Positions 1 through 11,101 of a stretch of DNA of 64,000 nt are shown here, piece by piece. Position 1 is the stretch's first letter; the number at the start of each line of letters is the position of its first letter. This stretch comes from Perognathus longimembris pacificus (lineage: Eukaryota > Chordata > Mammalia > Rodentia > Heteromyidae), in contig NC_063161.1 of the NCBI RefSeq assembly GCF_023159225.1, forward strand, positions 118,585,958 through 118,649,957. The letters are read 5' to 3'. The translations under genes were made by a program, and so were the position numbers. The notes under the pieces were generated by a model, which did not search any database, was not told the DNA's origin, and saw nothing but the letters and a program-made list of their open reading frames with translations.

Positions 1-1480
1 ATCGGTAGCTCTGGCATGGTTTGAAGTCGTCCTCAATTCAGCAATGGAACTAAAATGAAAATAGAATTACCAAAAGGGCAGATGCAGTATCTTATATCAC
101 TTTTATTATATTATATTTTAGCAGCTGAGACAGGAGAGGAGAATATTATAGAATCAACTTGCTGCAGTCTCGCCTATAATTATATTTTTCCTTGATAAGA
201 CATTGGCTAAGAGCCCACCAAAATATTGATGTGAAACTTGATCTCCCAGGGCTGTGGAATTTCTCCAGCCCTGGGATTGAGAGTGAGAGGTTTTGGAAGT
301 GTTTGGCAGCTATAGTAAATTCAGGAGCTGGAGGCAAGGAACAATTCCTCTAGCACAAGCCCAAAGTCAATATATTATATAACTACAAGAGGCACACTCC
401 TCACTGTACTCTTTATTGAATCCTGTCCAACCCACCAACCCATGTATCTTACATAGATGGAAGCATACATTTTTACATAGCATTTGGGAAAAGCATGGAA
501 ATTCCTAGGAATATTCCATGGTTTTATATTTAGGGATGAGTGCTCTATATATAAATAGAGAAATTCCTACATCCTCCAAAAGCAAGTGGCAGTTAAACCT
601 TAAGTTCATGGCCTATGCTCTCATGTATTTTGAGTTTTGCTCTTTCCTGCTCCCCTTATTTTTTTAAAGTAATAAACACTGGTCTAATTCATTCTGAGAA
701 AACTTAGTAAGATGGAAACATATAGCAAGTATAGTTTTTGTTAAGCGCTTCCCGGTTATAAAATCATTTAAGGTTGAAAGCTGTACCATTATTTCTCCAG
801 GGATACCAGAGGTATTGTATGTCCTAACCCCCTGGCCTGGTTGAGTTTAATGGAGCTTAATGAGTTTAATGAAGAGCTGAGTCTCTTTCTTCATTTATAA
901 GCGTGTGAGGAATAAAAGGGAATAATGATATGAAGTACCCAAATAGCTATCACTCAATAAGAGTTCATCAGTGCATTGTTTTTCCAGCTTTCCTTTCTCT
1001 ATCAGACCTAGAATGTAACTCTTTTTTATGGAAGTAACCAGACTGCAGGAAATTTACATCATAAATTACCTAGCAAGTAAAAGGTTTAAAAATGGCATTG
1101 TATGATTATGCATGTGTGTATCTATTTATGACAAGCCATTTTTGTAAAAGTGCTTTCCAAATATAATAAATACAATAAGCATAATTACCAAAATATAAAG
1201 AGAAAAGATTGAAAGACAGAGATGTGGACTAAATACTTTAACCAAATTATTAACAGTACAATATTTGGCCAGGGAAATTTTCAGGGAATGATTTTTTTTA
1301 TCATATGTAGCTCCTATTATAATAAAAGGAAGACTGAAACTTCATCAAAAGAGACAAATTTTTACTTGGTGCTTAATATCTGTCTTAAACCATTTTACTG
1401 AGTATTTCAATGCATTGTTGATTTTGTATATGAAAGGTGGTATTCTGTATGTTTACAGTTCATTAACTCCTTTATCCATT
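1..1480. other. AT-rich non-coding DNA, no gene seen
   Basis: I see no gene, RNA gene or recent repeat in this stretch. The longest open frame is about 60 codons and has no recognisable domain. A short piece around 870-965, ending in a motif like the MIR tail (bases resembling 'actcaataa'), may be an old MIR remnant, but too little is left to be firm. Confidence 0.5.
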
Positions 1481-1484
1481 TAGA

Positions 1485-1940
1485 TATCCCTAGGTGACCC
1501 AGGCTGGCCTGCAATCCACTATGTAGTTCACATTGGCCTTGAATTCATAGTCCTCCTGTTTCCGGCTCACAGTTGCTGGGATTACATGTATGTGCTTCTT
1601 TGTTCTTTGTAGTGGTGTGGTTTGAACTTAGGGCCTTGTGCTTTCTAGGCAGGTTTTATATCACTGTACCTCAAGCTTTATGGCACTGATTATTTTTTAA
1701 ATAGGGTCTTGCTTCCTCTCTAAGGGCATGCCTGAACTCCGTTCTGCCTATTTTAGGTCTCCCATTATAGCTAGAATGACAATCACACTATCATTCCCAG
1801 CATCTTCCATGGAGATGTAATCTTATGGGCTTTTCTGCCTGTGGCTGGCCTGAAACCACAATCCACCTTGTCTCAGCCTCCCATGAAGTTAAGATGAAGG
1901 TACATGCCATGTGCCCACCTACCTGTTGGAAAAGTTTCTT
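1485..1940 (-). mobile_element. Cluster of old 7SL/B1- and ID-related SINE remnants
   Basis: Read on the minus strand, 1485-1610 and about 1800-1930 resemble 7SL-derived monomers: the plus strand shows 'caggctggcctgcaat' and 'gctgggattacatgta'-type words. Around 1612-1680 there is an ID-like core ('tttgaacttagggccttg' followed by a 'ctaggcagg' word). Divergence is high and monomer boundaries are blurred, so this may be one old composite SINE or several nested ones. No target-site duplication is evident. Confidence 0.55.
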
Positions 1941-2055
1941 GTGAATTTTTCTGCCTAGGCTAACCATGAAGCAAATCCTCTCATCCTCAGCATCCAAGTT
2001 ACCAGAATTACAGTCATTAGAGCCACTGCCACCCAATGAATAGGCATTATTCTTA

Positions 2056-2331
2056 CAGTTTGAGACATTCCATACCATAGCTATTTGAGTTTGCAGTGGC
2101 ACAGTACATATCTTTTTTCATTGTTGTTTGTTTGTTTGTTTTCCAGTCCTGGGGCTTGGGCTCAGGGCCTGAACACTGTCCCTGGCTTCTTTTTGCTCAA
2201 GGCTAGCACTCTACCTGTTGAGCCACAGTACCATGTCTGGCTTTTTATGTTTATTGCACTGGGGAATTGAACCCAGGGCTTTGTGCATGCTAGGCAAGCA
2301 CTCTACCGCTAAACCACATGCCCAGCCCCAC
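2056..2331 (-). mobile_element. IDL-Geo-type dimeric SINE, minus strand, with extra 3' sequence
   Basis: The core lies at about 2143-2330. In minus-strand order there is an ID/tRNA-Ala-like left monomer (plus strand 'gggaattgaacccagggc', the B-box side), then the right monomer, then an A-rich tail seen as a (TTTG)n/T tract at 2125-2142. The exact 14-bp direct repeat AGGCATTATTCTTA occurs at 2042-2055 and 2332-2345. Oddly, about 70-85 bp of non-SINE sequence (2056 to about 2125) lies between the tail and the left repeat. Such dimers are known from geomyoid rodents. They are pol III-transcribed and mobilised by L1. Confidence 0.8.
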
Positions 2332-2345
2332 AGGCATTATTCTTA

Positions 2346-3718
2346 ATGAACACTTGGAGGCACGATTGGAGCAGTCAAATCTAAGCAAGGAAGCAGGATT
2401 TATACACGGTTTGTCCAGACCTTGAGCTAGTGGCTGAAACTAAGAATCAACTGGCGTTGAAAACAACCTAGAGAAGACCATAGCAACTTGTAGCTATTCT
2501 AGGCTTTAAAATGAACCTGACCCAGATTCAAACCCAGATCCCTCCCTTCTACTAACCTTAAACTTCAGGAATGCTTGCTAACCTCCCAAACCATACCTCA
2601 AGGGGGAATAATTATACCTATTCCTTAGAGTGTTAGTGAGCAAGGGATGCGATAAAATGTGTGGATAAGAAGGGGAGAAGACCTAAATGATTTGCCTGTG
2701 CTCCTTGGAGTACCACTGCACTCATTTTCTAAGCATAAGAATTTGTACTGTGAATGCTTCCTTCTATTGGAGATCCTTCCACAGACAAAAACTCATGAAC
2801 TATTAACACTTGCCTGGTATGTGTATCTGCACACAAATACATTCAACATATTGATCCTTATACAGTTCTCTGTGGATCCTGAAAAGCATACCAAAATGTA
2901 TTCTTATTCTGCTTTATTTATTTAAAGTACTTCTGTTGCAACATCAATCCTGAAATTATATCTTATGTTGCTGGGTGGGTTCTAAATTGAAGTTCTTAGT
3001 TGTGATCGTGGTATTTTCCAGTCAATATTTCATTTGTTTGTTTTGTCAACATTTAACATACTTACAAAACATTTTCTAAGTAAACCAATTAATCTCTCTA
3101 ATTTCTTCCAAATTCACTTGCTAGACAGACTCATCCTCCACAAGTAGAGTCTGTTATCAATTTAGGGCACAATATTGAGAGTTGGGGAGAATAGAAATCA
3201 AACAGAATAAAGACTTCTCTGTTCTTTCATTTAATGCTATCCCTTCCATAAGGAAAAAAGAAAGGATGACAATTCATCAAAGGAGTCCAATTTTTGCCTA
3301 TTTTCCAATTCTTTGGAAGAAAAATGTTCTCAGTTGGATAGTTTTCTAAGTGTTCTCTTCTCTAGGGCTTTATTTGGAAGAGTTTCTGTTGTTTTGTTAA
3401 CCATGACAGTTCTTTGTGCATATGATTAGCAGAAGCTTTTAAATAATTGTTTATATGTAATATATAATAACAATTCTTGATAATTTAGACCTTAACAACC
3501 TGAAGACTTAAGCACATAATGAACATGATAATGACAATCAAAGCAGTAATAACAGAATTGGCTAAAGATATATCCTTCTTCTTCATAAAGCTCTGGTTTT
3601 CATAGAAAGAGATAGCATTACATATTTTTTGGTATTGAACATATGCCTAAAATTGTTCTGTAAAGACAGGCCAGCACTACAGAGTGAAATATTCTAAGCT
3701 GCTTTCAAATCATTTTGT
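2346..3718. other. Non-coding DNA, nothing recognised
   Basis: AT-rich sequence without a recognised repeat or gene. The longest frame (2659-2925, 88 codons, plus strand) has no domain or homology that I recognise, and its composition looks like chance translation. Confidence 0.45.
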
Positions 3719-3726
3719 CCTTTTTT

Positions 3727-3936
3727 CTTTTTTTTTTTTTTTGGCCAGTCCTGGGCCTTGGACTCAGGGCCCGAGCACTGTCCCTGGCTTCTTCCCGCTC
3801 AAGGCTAGCACTCTGCCACTTGAGCCACAGCGCCGCCTCTGGCCGTTTTCTGTATATGTGGTGCTGGGGAATCGAACCTAGGGCCTCATGTATCCGAGGC
3901 AGGCACTCTTGCCACTAGGCTATATCCCCAGCCCAG
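3727..3936 (-). mobile_element. IDL-Geo-type dimeric SINE, minus strand
   Basis: A T-tract (the A-tail seen from the plus strand) at 3727-3742 is followed by the right monomer ('ggccagtcctgggcc...') and the ID-like left monomer, ending in 'ccccagcccag' near 3936. A probable 10-bp target-site duplication, ccttttttct, is at 3719-3728 and 3937-3946. The first copy merges with the T-tract, so its edge is uncertain. Confidence 0.85.
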
Positions 3937-3946
3937 CCTTTTTTCT

Positions 3947-4408
3947 ATATTCACTAACAACAAACTTAAATTGACACAGAGGTCAAAGTATACAACTATA
4001 CTGTTTTGATGTGTGAAGAAAAAAGAATATAACTAGTATGAATATAGCTATGGATAAGTTAAGTGTTATTACACCCTCTCTAATTTGTTGGCTGACAAAC
4101 CAAAAAAGCAGCATGTTTTAATCTTCATAATGAAGTTGCTATACATGGTAATTTCTACAAAAGTGCATTTGGTTATTTTAACTAAGCTCACTAAGGATAG
4201 ATGACCTCATAAAAACTGAATGGAGAATATATTCTGGATACATTTTAGGTATTGCCCTTATAGAAAGGTCCAGTTTCAGATGATGTCACGTTTCCTTTCC
4301 CCATTAAATAACCTCTTGCCCATTTTAAAACCAAATAGTCAAAAAATAAATGGTTATAAATGAAAACTCTGAACATTTATGCTCTATTTATATGGAAAGT
4401 TATGCAAA
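3947..4408. other. Non-coding DNA, nothing recognised
   Basis: No gene or repeat recognised between the SINE and the DNA-transposon relic. Confidence 0.4.
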
Positions 4409-4735
4409 ATTCATCTATCCCTTGGTATCTGCCTGGGGTTGGTTCCAGGATCTCCATGGCTATCAAAATCTGCAGAAGAATCAAGTCCCCTATATAAAAT
4501 ATCTCAGTATTTACAAACAATATCTGCAATCTGCCTATAGGTTTTACCTTGTCTCTAGAGAATTTATGATACCTACTACAATATGAATGTATGTAAATAG
4601 TTGTATTGTTTAGAGAATAATGACAAGTAAAAATGTGTTCATGTTTCATATAAGGACACAATTAAAATTTTCTCTGTAGTTGGTTGAATGGGTAGACAGA
4701 AAACATACAGAATTAGAGGGATACCTGTATGCTAG
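4409..4735 (+). mobile_element. Relic of a non-autonomous pogo/Tigger-like DNA transposon
   Basis: The left end resembles the terminal repeat of a widespread mammalian Tigger-type element ('cccttggtatctgcc...ggttggttccaggatc'). The body contains typical words ('caagtcccctatataaaat', 'atgtaaatagttgt', 'agagaataatgacaag'). The right end, near 4675-4735 ('gttggttgaatgggtag ... gagggatacctgta'), looks like the diverged inverse of the left terminus. It has no coding capacity. The subfamily cannot be named with confidence from memory. Such elements entered mammalian genomes before the rodent radiation and are immobile now. Confidence 0.6.
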
Positions 4736-6107
4736 TCTGTGAAATTTTGAAAGTAGTTGGAGGAACTGAAATATTTTAACTCGTTTTTTCTTGCTATTTT
4801 CATAGCCTCATAACACAAGAAAATAATTGAAAGGTTGAAGATTTGCCTCACAGAATGTGTGAGGTTATAGCAGTATTCCCACGAAACAAGACATTAAATT
4901 CTGGTTTCCTCATTGTCTATGGAAATGGTTTATTGTATAATCTTATAGGAGAAATGAATCAGCTTAGCATTAATGGGAGGAATTCCGAAACTTGACTATT
5001 CTAGCCATAGTCTACATGAAGATGAATAACATGTTCATGTTTTATTACAGTGTACCTAACATAAGCTCAAACAAAACAATTTACATGACTTTATACTGTT
5101 ATATTGATGATTGATTTACATAAATACATTGTGGTGAAATGATTAAAAAGTTTGTGTCTCAAACAGTTGGACTTAAAAAAATACTTAGCATTTCTTTGGG
5201 GTGATATTATCTTGTATATAAGATAGACTATAAGAAAAAATTATGAAGCTTATGAAAATCATTCATAATAGTTGAACATTTTGTATTTAGTCCTAATTTC
5301 TTTTTTCTTAAATTACATGCTCCAGTTTCTCTGCCCAAAGAATGATCATCAACCTTGTACACATTACTACATCTAAGAAGTGAGGGAAAAGATCTGAATC
5401 TTTGAAGTCACTCAGTTAGATACTTAGATATTTCAACTTTTAGAGAAATAAAATATAATAAAATTACCCTAGAATTGTGAGAGAAAAACAGTAGAATATT
5501 AAGATAACCATCTCCAGAGCTAAATATGTAAGAGCAGACCCATGTGGTTTATATAAAATCCTGTAGACAATACACAGACTTTGACTTTGTAGAATTTTTA
5601 ATTTTTAATGTACCCCAAGATGTATTTTTATAGCTGACTGAAGTGATTTGAGCATATATACAAGCTAATAAAAATGTTGGACTAGATTTTAGATTTCTAT
5701 CTTTGTCTTTTCATAAACATATATCATATTGTGTTTGTAGAGTTGTCTATATCATCAGGAAAATGTAGGAACAAAACAGCTCTAATAATGATACTATAAT
5801 GATAACATAACCACTCATTTAAACCACATTGTGTGCTGGATATTATTCCAAGCCGTTCAGTTTTATACATTCAGTTTATTAATTCTATGGGCTGAGTGAA
5901 CAGATTTTAGTAAGTTGCTAATTGCTGGTGTTTTCGTTCATAGAAAAGAGTGCCTGTGGGTGATGTGCTATGACTGTATATTGAAAGGAAAGCATGTGAA
6001 CACATAATAATATACAGTGGTGGAAGTGATAAATCTATTATTGAGCTTTGCAGATCAGCCAGACTCCTTCCCAGAAAAAATAAGAAGCTTAGACTCCACT
6101 TGAGGTT
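4736..6107. other. AT-rich non-coding DNA
   Basis: No gene is recognised. A word set near 5820-5890 ('tgtgtgctggatattattcc') vaguely resembles an old MIR-type element but is too short to assign. Confidence 0.4.
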
Positions 6108-6353
6108 TTGTTTGTTTGTTTGTTTTTACTGGTCCTGGGGCTTGAACTAAAAGCCTGGGAACTGACCCTGAGCTTCTTTGTGTTCAAGGCTAGCATTCTG
6201 CCACTTAAGCTACAGTGCCACTTCCCACCTTTTCTGAGTAGTTCATTGGAAATAAAAGTCTCACAAGCTTTCTTCCTGGGCTGCCTTCAAATCATGACCT
6301 CCAGATCTTAGCTTTGTGAGTAGCAAGGCTTCACATGTGAGCTATCAGTATTT
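6108..6353 (-). mobile_element. 7SL-ID dimeric SINE (B1-dID-like), minus strand
   Basis: From the plus strand it starts with a (GTTT)n tail complement, then the right monomer ('ctggtcctggggcttgaact ... caaggctagcattctgccacttaagc'), then a 7SL-like left monomer (about 6240-6350; 'gggctgccttcaaatcatga', 'gctttgtgagtagcaagg'). Divergence is moderate to high. The open frame 6108-6311 is only a translation of the element. Confidence 0.65.
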
Positions 6354-7173
6354 TTCATAGGTGGACAAATTTGGCCTGGTTTGGCAAATGAAGTAAAGAC
6401 AAAGGAGTACAGAAAGTCAAAGTGCATTATATGCATTATATTTCATGATGAAACTTCTTATTATGTACGATTTAATGTGCCGATTTTTTAAGTATCTTCA
6501 GGATCCCAAACCATGCAATGCCAGGAAGAAACTATGCAACTTCATAGATCACTCTTATAATAAATGAATATTCTACAGCTTCCACGAGGCAATCAATGTT
6601 ACCTGGTCATCTGTCTGTTTTCCACAGCTAGCTTTCACTCCATGGTGATCCATTATTAATATTTTGTTCCTTTGGGAATGCTTTTATATCACTGAGCCAA
6701 CTCTTCTGTCTCATAATGGAGACAAGTTACTGCCCTAGACCGCCCTTTCTCTCCTATCAGAAGCCCATAATTTTCTGCGTAAGCATGTACCTTTACCTCC
6801 TTTGCCATATCCATGAGTTTTGTTACTGCCTGGCATTCTACTTCCACTGAAGATTCCACTTCTTCCTGACACATACTTGTCCTTTCTTTTTCTACCTCCA
6901 ATCTCTACTGTTTGATGGCTCTCTCCCACATTTATATCTCTTTAAGGTACTCCTATTAAAATTTAAAAAAAAAAACTTGCCCTTCCTCTACCTCACATCC
7001 TTCTCTATCCTCTGCCTATCTCTCTTCTTTCTACATTTCTTCATATCAGTCTTGCAATCTGAGTTGCACTCACATACTTCCCCCACTTCCACACTTCCCA
7101 TCAATTGCTAACCATTTGCAAGATTGGTTGTTCCTTCCTTGTTCTTAAATCCAATGGCAACAAAAGCTCATGT
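6354..7173. other. Non-coding DNA, partly pyrimidine-rich
   Basis: About 6900-7150 is rich in C and T on the plus strand. The overlapping minus-strand frames at 6689-6929 owe their length and their Glu/Lys content to this bias. No gene is recognised. Confidence 0.4.
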
Positions 7174-7224
7174 TGCCCATTTCTAAAGTGTCAATCATTA
7201 CCTTCTTAAAAATCTATCAGTGAT

Positions 7225-7803
7225 ATAATATGTTTCATCATTCATAAGGAAATGGAAAGACTTGGAAAAAATTATATTAAGCAAAGTAAGAAGACCCAGA
7301 GAAACATAGATTGCATGATTTCCCTCATTTGTGGTAACTAGAATGTGTCTATAAATCTACAAGTAAACACAGTGGAAGGTAAAACAAACAAGCACTGGGA
7401 CATGATAAGTTATACATGTCTCTATGCATCCATACACAGATCAAAGGAGGATATTCTTAGGAGAGGAACACAAAGGTGCAATTCCTATGTGCATTTGATC
7501 ATATAAAATAATATCTACCAAAATAAACTCCAGGAAATGAAAACAATATTGCTGTTTTTGTTTTGTTTTTGTCTTGTTCATTCATTTATCTGTCTTTGGG
7601 AGGGTAAGTGGTACTCACAAGACACTATGCTTAAAATGAACTATGCAACTTGTAGGTAGAGAAGGGAGAGAGAAACTAGGAGAAAGCAAGGGACGGGGTG
7701 ACATTGTTCAAAAGATATGTACTCTTTATCTGACATGTATAAATTTAGCCCCTCTGTATATCACCTTTAATAGCAATAAAAATGCATGAAAAACAAAAAA
7801 AAA
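7225..7803 (+). mobile_element. 5'-truncated L1, 3' end, plus strand
   Basis: Begins with the end of ORF2 ('aaggaaatggaaagacttgg', matching the WKDL region of other copies in this window) and runs through the 3' UTR to 'cccctctgtatatcacct' and an A-rich tail near 7780-7803. The flanks carry related direct repeats: 7174-7224 (51 bp) and 7813-7852 (40 bp, with a short gap). The insert therefore probably sits inside a long, diverged target-site duplication. Confidence 0.8.
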
Positions 7804-7852
7804 TGTGCTGAATGCCCCTTTCTGTAATGTTCTAAAAGAATCTACCAGTGAT

Positions 7853-10493
7853 CAGACAAGCAGAATGTCAGTCCAGGTTTTATCACTGATAAAAACAAAT
7901 TTCTCAAACAAGTTATCACCTCTTATAGTGTTAAGCATAGCTTGCAGTGACAGCAGTTCCTCTCATGTATAAAACGCTTCAATTATCCCACAAATAAAAA
8001 CAGCCAGATAGAGTTTGTTGTCTCTGAGAAAAACTGGAAATCTCCTGCAGAATTCTTCCATGTCCTTTCTTTTCTGTGGAGTGTCATTTTTCTGAATCTT
8101 CATCTGAGGTTCAGTTTTATGACAATTATTGATCATGAATCTGTGGATAAAAGTTGGATAGGAGTTATTGCCTGTGTTTACAGAGAAGTTTACAGCATTG
8201 TTGTCAGTCATGAGAATCAATATCTTCATTGTCTCATCAATAGGTCATCATAATGTTACTAGCATATGTTATCAAAGTGAGTACATGCCTAGTCTTCCTG
8301 ACATTGATTATCCTGAGTCACCATAATATAGGCACATAGGCTATGGGCAGCTGAAGAAAAATAAAACATGTATGTTTGTCACATCAAGTACTAGTATGTG
8401 TCCCATCTATTCTGTAATGGACATTCCTTACTTTCCCTCAAAATTTGCATTATAGTTATGATTGTCTTGACATAAACTTATATTCCTAAGAAAGAGCTCT
8501 AAGATTCATTGGATTTTGAGTGGCACTTGTGGTTGCCTTGGCAAGGACAGACCATATGATTTTGCACACCTTAAAGATTATTCTCTTTAACTCTTATCAC
8601 ACTTCTGTTGGTCAGTAAGTTTCAGACACTGTTCATAAACACTACCTCAAATGGTAAGAAGCATTAGGACTTTGGGCATGGTAAAACTAGCAGGTTGACA
8701 AAGGAGGTCAAAAGTAGGATTTGATAGTTTGAGTGGTTCATCTCAGCAGCCGTTTTTCAACTTAGAAATATATTACAAAATGCCACCACTTTTTCACTTA
8801 TTCAAATAAATACATATATTTTAAGCTTTTAACTGTTACCTTCTAACTTTTAAAACAATTAAGACCAAGGTTTAGTAGGGATGTTCTTGGGGGTGAAGAG
8901 GTAGCAAATGTAGCTAGCCTTGCTGGTCTTCCTCTTCCCTATGAGAACATACCTATTTGGAGAACTGAGATGTCTGAAAAATCTGTGTACTGATTTTTTT
9001 TTATTCCCTGAGCCTTCATTTGCTTTCAGTTAAAATACTTCAAATTTTCTCAAGCCTTGACATAGAAGTTCAGGCCAGAATGACAAAGGTCAAGAAAAAT
9101 AACTGCTTCGTATTGGTATTTTCTACCCCCTACACTGTATCCAATGTCAACTGAGAACCATTTATCTCTATGTCCTTAGTTTAACAGGAACTCAACTCAA
9201 AGAGGTTTCCTTCTGAGGCTTCTGATCTCTGCTTCTGTCTACTAGCAATCCTTACCATATTAATACTATGACAAGTTGCACTTTCAACTTATGAAAGTAC
9301 ATGCAGTTTTCACTAGATTGCACATCGTTTTTCATTTTCTTTCCAGTTTATTTTCTTTAATATGGGTATCAGCTAGGCAGTTGGTTTTGTGAGTCTTAGC
9401 AATTTTAGTTCTGTCTTAGGATGCTTCACCCATGTAAGTTCTGTGTACTTTCACTTTTCCAAACTTCTTTGTTCCCCTTTACTTTCTTCTTCTCTCCTTC
9501 ACATTTTAATATATAAAAATGAAGTTTCCCTCTCCTAGATCTGGACCCCAGCAGTGATCAATGATGTGAGTATCAATTACAAACACTAGTCCAGCAGGAG
9601 CCAGTTTGGCTTAAAATCAACCTTTTTTGGTAACCAAGAGAATATGTAATCCTGATTGATTATTCCCAGAGAATATATTTGTGTCATTGGTAGTCAGCAC
9701 AACTGAACTAAAATAGCTCTTAATTCTAGACCCTCCCCTGGATTTTTACCTTCTCACATGTCTGTACCACAGGCAAACAATTTAAGAGTGAGGAGATGAA
9801 AACTTATTTCAAAACTTTGTACAGTAGTGAGTAGGTAGCACCATCTGAGCTCCTTAAGCCTTTTAGAATTTATCTTAGAAGATTTAGTAAATCATCATGT
9901 GTTTCATCTGGCCAGGAGTCCTTGTGCATTTATGCTTGAAAAATCCCATCTATTGAGTCATAGACTCTGTAGCACGTACTCCAAGTTCGATCTCTTACTA
10001 AACTAGTTTTAACTCCTATGAATGGGATAGGCATGTTGGCTCTTCTGGGAAGCAGAATTTAAGATTCCCAGTGCAGAAGTCATTTTTGAGGTCTTGCAGA
10101 AGATCTGTTGCTGAAGTCCAACTTTATCTATTCATTTTTAAGACTTAGTACTAAATCATCAACTTTCCCCCACAAATATTCCATCTGTTTTTAAGGAAAT
10201 GTTGAATAATAATCATAAAAGGTGTCTGCACAGTCTAGAACCCACCCACCTTCATGAGATGGAAAATATCTTAGTCATCAAACATTAGGCTTCTTATATT
10301 CAACTCAAATTCATTATGCTGCAATGGCTGTTTTTTTGTCCCCTACATTATTTTCATATAAACTCTTCAGATCGTCAGAAGGGTAATCAAATTTTTCCAT
10401 TCTGTTTTTTGTCATTTTGTAACATTTTATTTTAAATGATATAGTCTGTGCTGTATCTGGAAGTGTCTTTTTAAAGGGGGTTTTCTCTCTCTC
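7853..10493. other. Non-coding DNA without recognised genes
   Basis: This 2.6-kb stretch has no young repeat. A minus-strand frame just before it (7963-8229, 88 codons) begins with Met and has a hydrophobic C-terminus, but I recognise no family. About 8570-8720 may hold a faint MIR. The rest is unassigned. Confidence 0.4.
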
Positions 10494-11101
10494 TTTTTTT
10501 TTCAAATTTTTATTATCAAACTGATGTACAGAGAGGTTACAGTTTCATACATTAGGCATTGGATAGATTACTTGTACTGTTTGTTAGCTCGTCCCTCATA
10601 CACCCCTCCCCCACCCCTTTTCCCCTTCCCCCCAAGAGGTGTTCCATTCACTTAGACCAAACAGTTTTGCAAGTATTGCTTTTGTAGTTGTTTTTCTTTT
10701 TTTTACCCTGAGTCTCTCAATTTTGGTATTCCCTTTCAATTTCCTAGTTGTAATACCAGTATACATGGTTTCGAATATACTCAGATAATGTTACAGAGAT
10801 AGTGCTGGTAAAACCACAGGAAGGTGATACAAGAACATCATCTATAATAGATGCTACAGATACACAGGGTACGTTGAAAGTAATTATAACTGTGATATAA
10901 CAATCGTTTCCATAACATGGAGTTAATTTCACTTAGCATCATGTTATGTGTTCATAAGGGTATAGCTATTGGGTTCTTGTGGTCCTCTGCTGTAACTAGC
11001 CTAAACCTGTACTAATTACTCCCAATAAGGGAGACCATAGAGTCCATGTTTCTTTGGGTCTGGCTCACTTCACTTAGTATAATTTTTTCCAAGTCCTTCC
11101 A

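Noticed and set aside
6689..6929. Overlapping minus-strand frames with Glu/Lys-rich peptides
   Set aside because: They arise from a pyrimidine-rich plus strand. No domain and no start context of note.
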